Source: Calditrichota bacterium (GTDB lineage Bacteria > Calditrichota > Calditrichia > Calditrichales > J004). From it: a DNA stretch of 64,000 nucleotides. Positions 49,497 through 57,678 of the stretch are shown here, piece by piece. Under the pieces are notes generated by a model. It was given only the letters and a program-made list of their open reading frames with translations, was not told the DNA's origin and did not search any database. Numbering within the stretch: the stretch's first letter is position 1; each line of letters opens with the position of its first letter. A program made the position numbers and the translations under genes. The stretch is from assembly GCA_013112635.1 (NCBI GenBank), contig JABFGF010000001.1:620001-684000 (forward strand), given 5' to 3'.

Positions 49497-50000
49497 TTAT
49501 AAACCTAGTGTCTCCCGTATTCTGGCCAGGTGATGGTAGCTATGGCGAAGTGCATGATCTTCAATGAAGAACTGAGCTGTTAGTGGCGCATCTGCATTAA
49601 GCGAAACAGGTGCAGCCTTTTCCAATTGAGCATCTGAAAGTTTTCTTACTGAATCTGCAGCGGCCAAACTATTTTGCTTAAGCAATTCCAGTGTTTCTTT
49701 TTTATTTACCGATGCATACTTTTCTGCATGATCAGCATTTATTTGGTCAACCACATCCATTGTGGCCCCGGTTATCGGTTGCCCGGATGCCAGGGTTTGC
49801 GCCAATTCAATCTCCATTGGATAACTGCTGGCCACATGGTGAACAACAACACCAATCGTGCGTCCATCAACCAAAACCGGAGTTTGCCAATCCGATTCGG
49901 ATAAATTTTTTACAAATAATTCCAGGGCCTTTGCACCTTTAGCTATACGTTCTGCCAAATCTTTGGCTTTTTTGCTTTTTACTGAGTGTAAGTTAGTCAT
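49497..50000 (-). CDS. DinB-like putative metal-dependent enzyme
   Basis: A 167-residue four-helix protein that looks like the DinB/YfiT superfamily. Histidines at the expected metal sites are visible in VVVHHVASSYPMEIEL near residue 53 and in EDHALRHSYHHLARIRETL at the C-terminus (about 148-166). Family members act as thiol-dependent S-transferases or isomerases, or have unknown roles. AAGGAAA precedes the ATG. It stands between two repeat-rich spacers, with no operon partner, so no pathway can be proposed. Confidence 0.75.
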   Translation of the reverse strand: MTNLHSVKSKKAKDLAERIAKGAKALELFVKNLSESDWQTPVLVDGRTIGVVVHHVASSYPMEIELAQTLASGQPITGATMDVVDQINADHAEKYASVNKKETLELLKQNSLAAADSVRKLSDAQLEKAAPVSLNADAPLTAQFFIEDHALRHSYHHLARIRETLGL

Positions 50001-50066
50001 AATTATTTCCTTTCATTTAATTTTGATTAAAAAAATCTTTCCATGGTTACGCAAAATAAATGCAAT

Positions 50067-50122
50067 TCAGATTCCTGATAAGATATTTCATGTTGTAATC
50101 CCGATATGGCGGGGAATGACAA
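50067..50122. repeat. Worn REP-like element
   Basis: AGATTCCTGATAAGA and the later AATCCCGATATGGCGGGGAA-TGAC resemble the REP copy at 57064-57093 (GATTCCCGATAAGG ... CGGGAATGAC). The palindrome is degenerate. Confidence 0.45.
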
Positions 50123-50146
50123 TAAACGCAAAAGCATATGTTTGAA

Positions 50147-50293
50147 GTTCTTTACAACCTCCGAGTACTCTGCGCCTCAGCAGTGAATTAATGCCCTCCG
50201 TAGTATTTGAAATTCTCTTTCCACGGATTACACGAAAATAAGAAAAGTAAAAACAAATATTCTCTGTGTACTCTGCGTCTCTTTGGTGAATTA
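50147..50293. repeat. Two adjacent CACAGAG-type repeats upstream of the DinB-like gene
   Basis: The segments CTCCGAGTACTCTGCGCCTC (about 50159-50178) and CTCTGTGTACTCTGCGTCTC (about 50262-50281) share TACTCTGCG and a following GGTGAATTAAT or AGTGAATTAAT. They are two copies in the same orientation about 100 bases apart, filling most of the spacer between the DinB-like and nitrilase genes. Confidence 0.6.
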
Positions 50294-50296
50294 ATT

Positions 50297-51214
50297 TCAT
50301 TTCTCGCCTTTTACGCTAAAATTAAAAACATCCGGGCGTGAATAATGCCCGACCACATCGAACATTCGTTTTGCTGCAATAATTTGCTGATGATCAATAT
50401 CCGCATAAAGAATGCCCTCTTCTGCTTCCAACGGTCCGGCTAAAAGTTGACCATTTGGCGCTATAATTGCACTGTTACCTGGATTAATCCAATCCCTGCC
50501 TGCAGGATAAAGTTTTTTAAAATTATACTCATCCGGAATATCATTCATCCGGATAGCCATACAGGTGCTGACCACAAATAAGCCGCCCTCTCTGGCTGTA
50601 TGTTGCATGGATTGCAGCCAATTAGAACTTTTATCCCAGGTTGGTGATGCAAGTATCTGCGTACCTGCTTCATAAATTGCATTCCTTGCCAAGGGCATAA
50701 AATTTTCCCAACAAATTAATCCACCAATTTTACCGGCAGATGTGGAATATGATTTAAGTGTACAGCCATCGCCCTGAGCCCAAATAAGCCGTTCGCCACC
50801 CGTTGGGATTAGCTTTCTATGGGTACCTAATATTTCTCCCTCATCGCTGATAAACAACAGACTATTAAAAAGACTGGCGTTGCTTGTTTCAGAATTGCGT
50901 TCATGCATACCAATTACAACATTTATATTTGCAGATTTTGCAGCCTTGCACAGCATTGCTGTAGAGTTGTCCGGAACAGAAACAGCATTTTCAACCAGTT
51001 TTACATAAAGTTCATTTAAAACGGCACCATTGCTGTTTGGAACAAGCCAGACCCAATCGGGATATCCTGAAATAAATGCCTCGGGAAATACAATTAGTTT
51101 GCAACCCTTTTCACCTGCTTCAGTAATTGCCTTACAAGCTTTGCGAACTGTCGCATCTCTGTTTAAAAACACTGGGGTTAATTGTGCTGCAGCTATCTTT
51201 ATTTTGTTTTCCAT
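50297..51214 (-). CDS. Nitrilase family carbon-nitrogen hydrolase
   Basis: A 305-residue hydrolase that matches true nitrilases, which turn organic nitriles into carboxylic acids and ammonia. The Glu-Lys-Cys triad is Glu45 (FPEAFISGYPDWVW), Lys134 (GTHRKLIPTGGERL) and Cys168 (GGLICWENFMPL). The CWE after the catalytic Cys and the PTGGERLIW stretch are typical of the nitrilase/cyanide branch rather than of amidases. GGAGGG lies just before the ATG. An AraC regulator is encoded upstream on the same strand, and two direct repeats lie between them, so regulated expression is likely. The substrate is unknown. Confidence 0.92.
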   Translation of the reverse strand: MENKIKIAAAQLTPVFLNRDATVRKACKAITEAGEKGCKLIVFPEAFISGYPDWVWLVPNSNGAVLNELYVKLVENAVSVPDNSTAMLCKAAKSANINVVIGMHERNSETSNASLFNSLLFISDEGEILGTHRKLIPTGGERLIWAQGDGCTLKSYSTSAGKIGGLICWENFMPLARNAIYEAGTQILASPTWDKSSNWLQSMQHTAREGGLFVVSTCMAIRMNDIPDEYNFKKLYPAGRDWINPGNSAIIAPNGQLLAGPLEAEEGILYADIDHQQIIAAKRMFDVVGHYSRPDVFNFSVKGEK

Positions 51215-51291
51215 ATTGTCCCTCCAATATTAAAATCAAATAATTATTGTTGGGACCAAGATAGGAGCATTAGATTAAAATCAATACCACG

Positions 51292-51322
51292 ATTGATTCA
51301 AAATCTGGTACAATTGATTCAA
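51292..51322 (-). promoter_or_regulatory. Direct repeats 21 bp apart, candidate AraC-regulator site for the nitrilase gene
   Basis: ATTGATTCAA occurs exactly twice, at 51292-51301 and 51313-51322, so the start-to-start distance is 21 bp, two helical turns. It lies 78-108 bases upstream of the nitrilase ATG and just past the AraC-type regulator gene. AraC-family proteins commonly bind direct repeats with this spacing. Confidence 0.6.
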
Positions 51323-51339
51323 TTTGGCCGGTTTTGCTA

Positions 51340-52410
51340 TTAATTTTTAGAAATACTGCTAAAATCGGTGGGTGTACTACCAAATCTTTTCTTGAAAATT
51401 TTTGCGAAATAGGTTGGGCTGTTAAAACCGGAATCATATGCAATTTCAGAAATAGTTTTACCGCTTTTTTTGATTTGTTTTAAGGATAGTATAAGTCTCG
51501 CTTCCTGAATTAGCTGATTTGGAGCCAGACCTGTTAATGATTTTATTTTGCGGTAGGTTTGTGATTTACTTAGGCCAAGTAGTTCATGCAAATTATCACT
51601 TTTAAATTCAGGATTGATTAAGTTATTCTTTAATTCTTCTGATACCTGAAGTAAAAAACTGAAGTCTTCTTTTTGGATTGTTTTAAAATCTTCGATGTTT
51701 ACTTTGGAAGTAATCTTTTCTTTTTCAGCAAGGGCTTTAGTTTCATAATCAAGATAAATTGTTTTATTAAAACCTAAATTACAAATATCCTGAGTTTTCT
51801 TTTTTGTTTCCTCAAATAAATCTTTTCCATGCTCATCAACCGGTCTTCCGCTAACTAAAGAAATACTAAACTCAAGATTATTTTTAACAGATTTTAATAA
51901 ATTTACAACTGCCTCAGCACAGAGCATTGCCTCGCTCGCTAAAACAAAAGAAACCATAATTTCATCATCGGGCTGAACGACAATTGTGCCATTATTTTGT
52001 TCAACTAAGTTTGAAATCTCTTTATACACATTAATATACTTGACGGTAAAATCCGCATAATTGAGCAAAAGGATTGTACGGTATCCAGTATCAATTTCCC
52101 CTGAATTTGTGTACGCTAAATCGTTTACACTTTTACCCTGCCCAAGAAATAGATTAAATTCATCATCCGAGACTTCAATTATATTGCAGGCTGTATTCCC
52201 ATGAGATTCTTTATGAACTTTATTGCAGGCATCTTTGTCCGGTCCTTCCATTAGGCAGAACAGGGTTTTGGCATCTACATTTACCCAGTATTTTATTTGA
52301 GTAACGCCAAACCTTTCCTGGATGGCCAAGTCCTGCATGTGTGCTTTTACAACATCTTCAACCGAAAAATCATCGGAATCGACCGTGTGAATATCCATAT
52401 ATAGTGGCAT
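51340..52410 (-). CDS. AraC-family regulator with DUF4242 and degenerate cyclase-like domains
   Basis: A 356-residue transcription factor. Residues about 1-90 match DUF4242 (SCO4226-type, nickel-binding): MPLYMDIHTVDS, KYWVNVDAKTLFCLMEGPDK and VHKESHG. Residues about 110-235 align by eye with class III nucleotide cyclases (ASEAMLCAEAVVNLLK, VSGRPVDEHGKDLFEETKKK) but the metal-binding aspartates appear lost, so it probably binds a ligand rather than makes a nucleotide. Residues about 255-354 are an AraC DNA-binding domain with two helix-turn-helix motifs (LGLSKSQTYRKIKSLTG, ISEIAYDSGFNSPTYFAKIF) and the RFGSTPTDF end. The neighbouring nitrilase is its likely target. Confidence 0.88.
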   Translation of the reverse strand: MPLYMDIHTVDSDDFSVEDVVKAHMQDLAIQERFGVTQIKYWVNVDAKTLFCLMEGPDKDACNKVHKESHGNTACNIIEVSDDEFNLFLGQGKSVNDLAYTNSGEIDTGYRTILLLNYADFTVKYINVYKEISNLVEQNNGTIVVQPDDEIMVSFVLASEAMLCAEAVVNLLKSVKNNLEFSISLVSGRPVDEHGKDLFEETKKKTQDICNLGFNKTIYLDYETKALAEKEKITSKVNIEDFKTIQKEDFSFLLQVSEELKNNLINPEFKSDNLHELLGLSKSQTYRKIKSLTGLAPNQLIQEARLILSLKQIKKSGKTISEIAYDSGFNSPTYFAKIFKKRFGSTPTDFSSISKN

Positions 52411-52452
52411 AGCTTTGTTCTTTATTTTATTTATTATTGATCAGAATTATTT

Positions 52453-52803
52453 TTACTCGGTTTGTACGATTTGGAAAACAAGGCTCAACACGATTAAGAT
52501 AATCCCCCAGTACTCAACTGGGATAAAATAGAATGTATTTTTTGATTCTTCAAATATCCTTTCTATCCTCTCATCTAAGCTTAGGTTTAAAATATCCAAT
52601 TCTTCACTTTTTTTGCGGCTATGGGTGTTTAAGTATCTTCCAAGAGGCCATAAAATAACAGATGAGATCATACAAGTGATAGACAACCATTGGAGGGTTG
52701 GTAGGTTTTGATCAAAAAACTTCATACATGTGGTTACAGCAAACGTAATAATTACTACAATAATAGGGACAACAAGGCCCCAACCACGGGAAATTATAAT
52801 CAA
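52453..52803 (-). CDS. Small membrane protein, unknown function
   Basis: A 116-residue protein with three predicted transmembrane segments (about 8-28, 38-58 and 93-113) and a charged cytoplasmic or periplasmic loop of about 30 residues between the second and third. It starts with TTG, supported by AAGGATAG 7 bases upstream. It lies between the monooxygenase-like gene and the AraC regulator on the same strand with gaps of about 40 bases, so these three may be one operon. No family is recognised. Confidence 0.65.
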   Translation of the reverse strand: MIIISRGWGLVVPIIVVIITFAVTTCMKFFDQNLPTLQWLSITCMISSVILWPLGRYLNTHSRKKSEELDILNLSLDERIERIFEESKNTFYFIPVEYWGIILIVLSLVFQIVQTE

Positions 52804-52841
52804 TAATCTATCCTTATTAAACCTTTAACTTAGAAAGATAT

Positions 52842-53147
52842 TTATTTGAGGGATTCGTAGTGCAAACAATGTTGATCCCATCGTTTTAATACTACCCGTG
52901 CAGCATCCGGTACATATGCAACAGTGTAATCCTCTCCCTGGAAATCGATGACATTTTGCAATGACTCAAATGTAATTATAGTAACGAATTCAACCTCATC
53001 ACCATTCTCTTTTCGAAGCACTTCAAATCCCTTATATCCAGAGATTTTCTTTTCTTCAATGCCTGGAATAACCGTTTTTATGAGTACATCAAAATACTTT
53101 TCTGCATTATCCTGAGTTGTCCATCCATGCCATATTCTTTTTATCAC
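52842..53147 (-). CDS. Antibiotic biosynthesis monooxygenase-like (dimeric alpha-beta barrel) protein
   Basis: A 101-residue protein of the ABM/Dabb ferredoxin-like fold. Family features are the opening RIWHGWTTQDNAEKYFDVL, the middle VEFVTIITFESLQNVIDFQG and an ending ARVVLKRWDQHCLHY. Such proteins include small cofactor-free monooxygenases and many uncharacterised stress proteins. The start is GTG with GAGGA close upstream. It opens a probable unit with the small membrane protein and the AraC regulator. Confidence 0.75.
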   Translation of the reverse strand: MIKRIWHGWTTQDNAEKYFDVLIKTVIPGIEEKKISGYKGFEVLRKENGDEVEFVTIITFESLQNVIDFQGEDYTVAYVPDAARVVLKRWDQHCLHYESLK

Positions 53148-53338
53148 TGATTCCTCTTTATGTATTATTTACAACTTAATATCTTGTTTAGCAGCAGCAA
53201 CAATAATCATCATATCTTTAATAATCAACTACTTAGATCAGCCTTCTCAAATTCAATTTTCACAAAATGTAAAGATTCAAAATTAACTTTGTGTACTAAA
53301 AACACTGAATATATTTCAAATTATTGAATCTCAAATAG

Positions 53339-54682
53339 CTAAGAAGCCCGTTTGCGCCGGACTATACTTTTTGTATCGAAGTCCAATTCCAACTGTACTT
53401 CCTTTTTCTCATTTTGAATGGATTTAAAATAGTGAAGCTGCAAAATGTAAATCAATGCACCAAATAATCCCCAAAAGAAATTGAAAAAAATATTTGTGAA
53501 AACAGCTACTTGTGATGGATTGAACCCACGTGGCATTTCAATAATCATCGAAATTGCCAAAAGAGAAAAAATCAATTTGGCTGTAATGTTACGCGGCTTT
53601 CTTCGGTTTATATATTGATACAGCGTATAACCAACAATTGTAAAGGATGAAAAAAGTTGGATAGTACGGATAATAAAATCCAGATCTGACGTGGAAAATA
53701 GTTCGGGCTGAACAAAGCTAAAAGAGTAATTGCTATCAAACGATCTTATTGGCCACCGGTTTAATATGATTATATAAAAGCAATACAGCGGTACAATTTT
53801 TATAAGAGTCCTTAACTCAAAACGCTGCTCCGAGGCCATTTTCTGTTTTTGAAGCAGAAAACGAACTGCTATAAATGCAACGCAAATCAAACAAAAAGCG
53901 AGAATCGTTTTTGGAAATTCAACAAGTGCTGGAAAAGTGCTGATGATAAACCATGCAAAAAAGAAAAGAAAAAAAAGTATCCTGTTAAAATATGTTTTGG
54001 AATAAATGCGGTTCAGATATATTTCACTTATTAAAATAGCTCCCATCAATCCAAGTGGTAAAATCAACCAAATTCTCTGTACCTCTTTTCCGATGGCCAG
54101 GCTGCTTAGCCAAAGTAAAGGAATTAATAAAAACAACAGGTTCATCAACGGTATTTCAAGAATAATTTTACCCGAAGCTTTGGAAAGCCTTTTTTTAAAC
54201 TGCACATAAAAGAAGGCACCAACCAATGAACCAAAAGAATTGGCTGCTATATCAATAAGGCTGGTCATTCTTGTGTATATAAAAAATTGGTTAAACTCGA
54301 TAAAGCTGCTTAGTGCCAGACCCAATAAATAAACTTTGGCCAGGTAAAAACGGCTCTTTTCACCTATAATAGAATGGATAAGAAAGCCAAATGGTGTAAA
54401 AAGGAAAATATTCTGCAAAACCTCTTTTACATCCCAAAACCAGAATATGGCCAGCTTTTGCGGAACGTGGTACCGAAAAGGTGCAAGGGTTATCACCAGA
54501 ATTATTATCAGCATATAAGCAAATAAGGCCGTACCTAATAGCTTAAAACTGCCATCTTGCCGAGAGTTATTTTCAAAAAGCATAAAACTATTTTCGAACG
54601 CATGTAACAGGTACTTTATTAATTGGCCTGCAAGTGGAAATTCAAGAATTACTAAAATCATATTGATTTGATAACTCGGCAT
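53339..54682 (-). CDS. VanZ-like multi-pass membrane protein
   Basis: A 447-residue integral membrane protein. Residues about 50-170 form a VanZ domain: ITLAPFR in the second helix, then DVKEVLQNIFLFTPFGFLI and the helix with LALSSFIEFNQFF and SLIDIAANSFGSLVGAFF. VanZ itself gives low-level teicoplanin resistance; distant relatives have unknown roles. The rest is about eight more transmembrane helices without a known domain, making it more than twice the size of VanZ. The ATG is used because AGGA lies 9 bases upstream; a GTG seven codons earlier has none. It ends with a basic tail (KSIVRRKRAS). Confidence 0.8.
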   Translation of the reverse strand: MPSYQINMILVILEFPLAGQLIKYLLHAFENSFMLFENNSRQDGSFKLLGTALFAYMLIIILVITLAPFRYHVPQKLAIFWFWDVKEVLQNIFLFTPFGFLIHSIIGEKSRFYLAKVYLLGLALSSFIEFNQFFIYTRMTSLIDIAANSFGSLVGAFFYVQFKKRLSKASGKIILEIPLMNLLFLLIPLLWLSSLAIGKEVQRIWLILPLGLMGAILISEIYLNRIYSKTYFNRILFFLFFFAWFIISTFPALVEFPKTILAFCLICVAFIAVRFLLQKQKMASEQRFELRTLIKIVPLYCFYIIILNRWPIRSFDSNYSFSFVQPELFSTSDLDFIIRTIQLFSSFTIVGYTLYQYINRRKPRNITAKLIFSLLAISMIIEMPRGFNPSQVAVFTNIFFNFFWGLFGALIYILQLHYFKSIQNEKKEVQLELDFDTKSIVRRKRAS

Positions 54683-54743
54683 AAAGTAAATTCCTGCCTT
54701 CACTCATATAACACCTTCATTTTCTATTTGGGAACCAGGTTTA

Positions 54744-55661
54744 ATGAAAAAACAAATCTTAAAAGATTACTTTTTTATAATGTTTGGCGCTACACTTATG
54801 GGGCTTTCCATTTCTGTATTTATGATTGATGCAAGGGTTGTTCCTGGCGGGGTTTCCGGTATTGCCATGGCTCTCCATTTTATTAATGAAAACATTCCCA
54901 CGGGATTGGCATTATGGCTGATGAATATACCTTTGTTTGTTTGGGGTATTAAAGAACTTGGCTGGGGTTTTGCCCGGCGAACTATTTTTGGCTTCAGCAT
55001 AAGCGCTTTTTCAATTGACCTTTTTCACGGTGATTTTCCGGGCTTGGAATTCTTTGCCTTAAATAAAAGTGAAGCAATTGTTGATTTGCTGCAAAATGAT
55101 TTTCTTTTTCTAATCATTATCGGTGCAGTTTTGCTTGGCGTGGGTATGGGTTTTGTATTAAAACATCAGGGGACAACCGGTGGCGCCGATGTAGTGGCCG
55201 CTATTTTACAGCGCCGCTTTGGCTACAAACCCGGCAATTCCATTATGGTAATGAATTTTTTTATTATTACTTTTGCCACAGCGGTTATTTATATCAATAA
55301 TTTATCACCCAACAGACCCGCTATCTCATTGGCATTTTATGCCCTGATGTTAACATTTATAATCTCGCGGATTGTTGATGTTATGATTGATGGCTTTGAT
55401 TATGCACGATCTGCTTTAATAATCTCTGAAAAAGGCGAAGAAATTGCCGATGCCATAATGAATCGTATGTCACGTGGTGCTACAGCTTTAAAAGGTCGTG
55501 GTTTGTATCGTAATACAGATCGTGAAATTTTGATGACTGTTATTACCCGGCGCGAAATAATCATGCTGGAATCGTTGATAAAAGAAATAGATCCGGATGC
55601 ATTTGTAATCATCAGTACAGTTCACGAAGTTTTAGGCGAGGGTTTTAAACGCCGGGCTTAA
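54744..55661 (+). CDS. YitT family membrane protein (DUF161/DUF2179)
   Basis: A 305-residue membrane protein of the YitT family, proposed but not firmly shown to be a transporter. It has about five transmembrane helices, with the family patterns ARVVPGGVSGIAMALHFI and LKHQGTTGGADVVAAILQRRF, then a cytoplasmic C-terminal DUF2179 domain (about 215-300, ALIISEKGEEIADAIMNRM and RGATALKGRGLY). It is complete and divergent from the VanZ-like gene. No operon partner is evident. Confidence 0.92.
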   Translation: MKKQILKDYFFIMFGATLMGLSISVFMIDARVVPGGVSGIAMALHFINENIPTGLALWLMNIPLFVWGIKELGWGFARRTIFGFSISAFSIDLFHGDFPGLEFFALNKSEAIVDLLQNDFLFLIIIGAVLLGVGMGFVLKHQGTTGGADVVAAILQRRFGYKPGNSIMVMNFFIITFATAVIYINNLSPNRPAISLAFYALMLTFIISRIVDVMIDGFDYARSALIISEKGEEIADAIMNRMSRGATALKGRGLYRNTDREILMTVITRREIIMLESLIKEIDPDAFVIISTVHEVLGEGFKRRA

Positions 55662-55749
55662 AGCTTGCGGAGTTCCTCAATTTTTGCCATATTGAGACGA
55701 GAGATACGATCATAAAAAAGTCAACTCCTCCGACAAAGCCAATAAAACC

Positions 55750-57009
55750 ATGAAAAACTCCATAACTCTAATCCTGCATATATTAAGTAGCTTTGCCACC
55801 GCAGTTATTGCTTTTATTTTGCCCTTAAAACTTGTCTTAGTTGTCGAAGCAGAAATTGTTCTACCTGTTTATCTTTTGATTTCAACAATCCTTATTTTAG
55901 ATTTTTTAAACAATCTGAAAGAATATCGCCAACGTAAAAACGAATCCTCACCGCAGGAGATATTGGAGCATAAACATAACGCATTTCTTTTAGCGATTGA
56001 TTTTATTGGTATTTTACCGCTTGGAATAATTTTTACTCCAATTGTTGGAATCCTTCAATTGCTCAAAATCATCCGTATCGCACAGTATCAATCCGTTTGG
56101 AACAGACGTGCTGTCAGGTTGGGCGATTATCAGAAACTGGCCTTTTTTGTCTTTTGGATTTTTATTATCACCCATTGGTTGGCATGCGGTTGGTTGGCTC
56201 TACACAATTATGGTTCAATATCTGATACTACAACGTTATATGTCCGGTCCCTTTATTGGACGGTTGTAACACTAACAACAGTTGGTTATGGCGATATCGT
56301 CCCAAGCACAAATATTGAAACAGCATATTCTATGGTTGTGATGATTTTTGGTGTTGGTATTTATGGCTATGTAATTGGTAATATTGCCAAAATTCTTTCC
56401 ACAACAGATCCTGCTAAAATGGCTTTTCAAAATAATATGGATAGCCTGAAAGCTTTCGTAAAATACCGGGAACTACCGATAACATTACAGCACCGTATTC
56501 GTGATTATTATGCATATCTTTGGAAAAAGCGATTGGGTTATGATGAATCCGGTTTTTTAGAAAACCTGCCTACCGGTTTAAAAAATGAAGTTGCGCTGCA
56601 CTTAAAACGCAAGATAATAGACAAGATACCGTTATTTAAAGAAACAGGTGAAGAATTCTTGAATGATATCGCCCTGAACCTTAAGCCTGTCATTTATACA
56701 CCAGGAGATTTTATTATCTCGGAAGGTGAAGAAGGTCATGAAATGTTTCTTGTAATAAAAGGAGAAATTAAAATCTTTAAAAACGGTACGCCTGATAAGT
56801 CAATTATTTTAAAAGACGGTTCGTTTGTTGGTGAGATTGCCCTGTTGCGCAATGAACCGCGTATGGCCAATGTTCAGGCCATTACTTATACAGATTTATA
56901 TAAGTTGGAACGCGAGGTGTTTGAATCAGTTTTGTCTCAACACCCTGAGATTGCAAAAAAGATAAAAGATACAGCTGAAGCCCGTATTAAGATGAACACT
57001 AGTGATTAA
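55750..57009 (+). CDS. Cyclic-nucleotide-gated potassium channel
   Basis: A 419-residue six-transmembrane ion channel. The pore has the K+ selectivity filter TVGYGD (177-182) between S5 and S6; the S4 region (LLKIIRIAQYQSVWNRRAVRL) carries fewer regularly spaced arginines than voltage-gated channels. A C-linker and a cyclic-nucleotide-binding domain fill residues about 240-410, with the phosphate-binding cassette GSFVGEIALLRNEPRMANV. It is complete. It should admit K+ in response to cAMP or cGMP; no adenylate cyclase gene is adjacent. The ATG lacks a strong ribosome site. Confidence 0.92.
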   Translation: MKNSITLILHILSSFATAVIAFILPLKLVLVVEAEIVLPVYLLISTILILDFLNNLKEYRQRKNESSPQEILEHKHNAFLLAIDFIGILPLGIIFTPIVGILQLLKIIRIAQYQSVWNRRAVRLGDYQKLAFFVFWIFIITHWLACGWLALHNYGSISDTTTLYVRSLYWTVVTLTTVGYGDIVPSTNIETAYSMVVMIFGVGIYGYVIGNIAKILSTTDPAKMAFQNNMDSLKAFVKYRELPITLQHRIRDYYAYLWKKRLGYDESGFLENLPTGLKNEVALHLKRKIIDKIPLFKETGEEFLNDIALNLKPVIYTPGDFIISEGEEGHEMFLVIKGEIKIFKNGTPDKSIILKDGSFVGEIALLRNEPRMANVQAITYTDLYKLEREVFESVLSQHPEIAKKIKDTAEARIKMNTSD

Positions 57010-57026
57010 GACTTTCGATTAGGATG

Positions 57027-57093
57027 TCGTCATTTCTGTAGGTTTTTAACAGGAATCCGTTTTAGATTCCCGATAAGGGCACTCGGGAATGAC
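57027..57093. repeat. REP-like palindromic element
   Basis: Contains the perfect 8-bp inverted repeat ATTCCCGA/TCGGGAAT (57066-57073 and 57083-57090) and a worn one at its left half (GTCATTTCTGTAGG ... AACAGGAATCC), both bounded by GTCATT. It lies at the convergent junction after the channel gene and may terminate transcription. Confidence 0.65.
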
Positions 57094-57133
57094 AACTATT
57101 TAATTCACAGATAAACTCCTGTTTTTCTTGGTG

Positions 57134-57667
57134 CTACTTTTTTTCACTACTTAATAGCCCCATCACATAAAAATCGCAATAATGACCTTTGTGAAACATT
57201 GCCTCGCGTAAGGTGCCTTCAATTTTAAAACCGCATTTTTGATAAGCTTTTACAGCCCGTTCATTGCCGACATAAACATGAAGCTGGATTCTGTTTAAAT
57301 TTAAAGTTTCAAAAGCATAATCTATCATAAGATTTGTAACTTCCCTGCCGTATCCTTTTGACCAGTTTTCCTTTTGGGCAATGGCAATATAATAAACTGC
57401 CGCTCTGCTAATCCAATCAACCCTGTAAAAAGCAGTAACTCCAATGGATTTGTCCGATTCCTTTTCACAGATTGTAAAAAGTACGGTTTTATGGTCCGCT
57501 ATGGCTTGCTCCAGTTTTACAAGTTGCTCTGCGGGTGAAGAAGGTAAAGCATAAAAAAGAAACTCACGCGGATCCGGATGGTTTTCTGTTTCAGCCCAGA
57601 TGTTTTTATCATCATCTTCACAAGCACGAAGATAGATATTAGTTCCAATAATAAATGGATTTTTCAT
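57134..57667 (-). CDS. GNAT family N-acetyltransferase (RimJ/RimL-like)
   Basis: A 177-residue acetyltransferase. It has the acetyl-CoA-binding motif A region (IAQKENWSKGYGREVTNLMI, with the R/Q-x-x-G-x-G/A pattern as WSKGYG) and the following YAFETLNLNRIQLHVYVGNERAVKAYQKCGFKIEGT pattern shared by ribosomal-protein and spermidine acetyltransferases. The start is supported by AAGGGA just upstream. It lies 11 bases after the amidohydrolase gene, so they are co-transcribed; its substrate is not predictable. Confidence 0.92.
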   Translation of the reverse strand: MKNPFIIGTNIYLRACEDDDKNIWAETENHPDPREFLFYALPSSPAEQLVKLEQAIADHKTVLFTICEKESDKSIGVTAFYRVDWISRAAVYYIAIAQKENWSKGYGREVTNLMIDYAFETLNLNRIQLHVYVGNERAVKAYQKCGFKIEGTLREAMFHKGHYCDFYVMGLLSSEKK

Positions 57668-57678
57668 AATCCCTTTTC

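Noticed and set aside
50147-50293. CRISPR or tRNA remnants in the repeat-rich spacer
   Set aside because: Repeats are too few and irregularly spaced, and no cloverleaf or TTC loop can be drawn.
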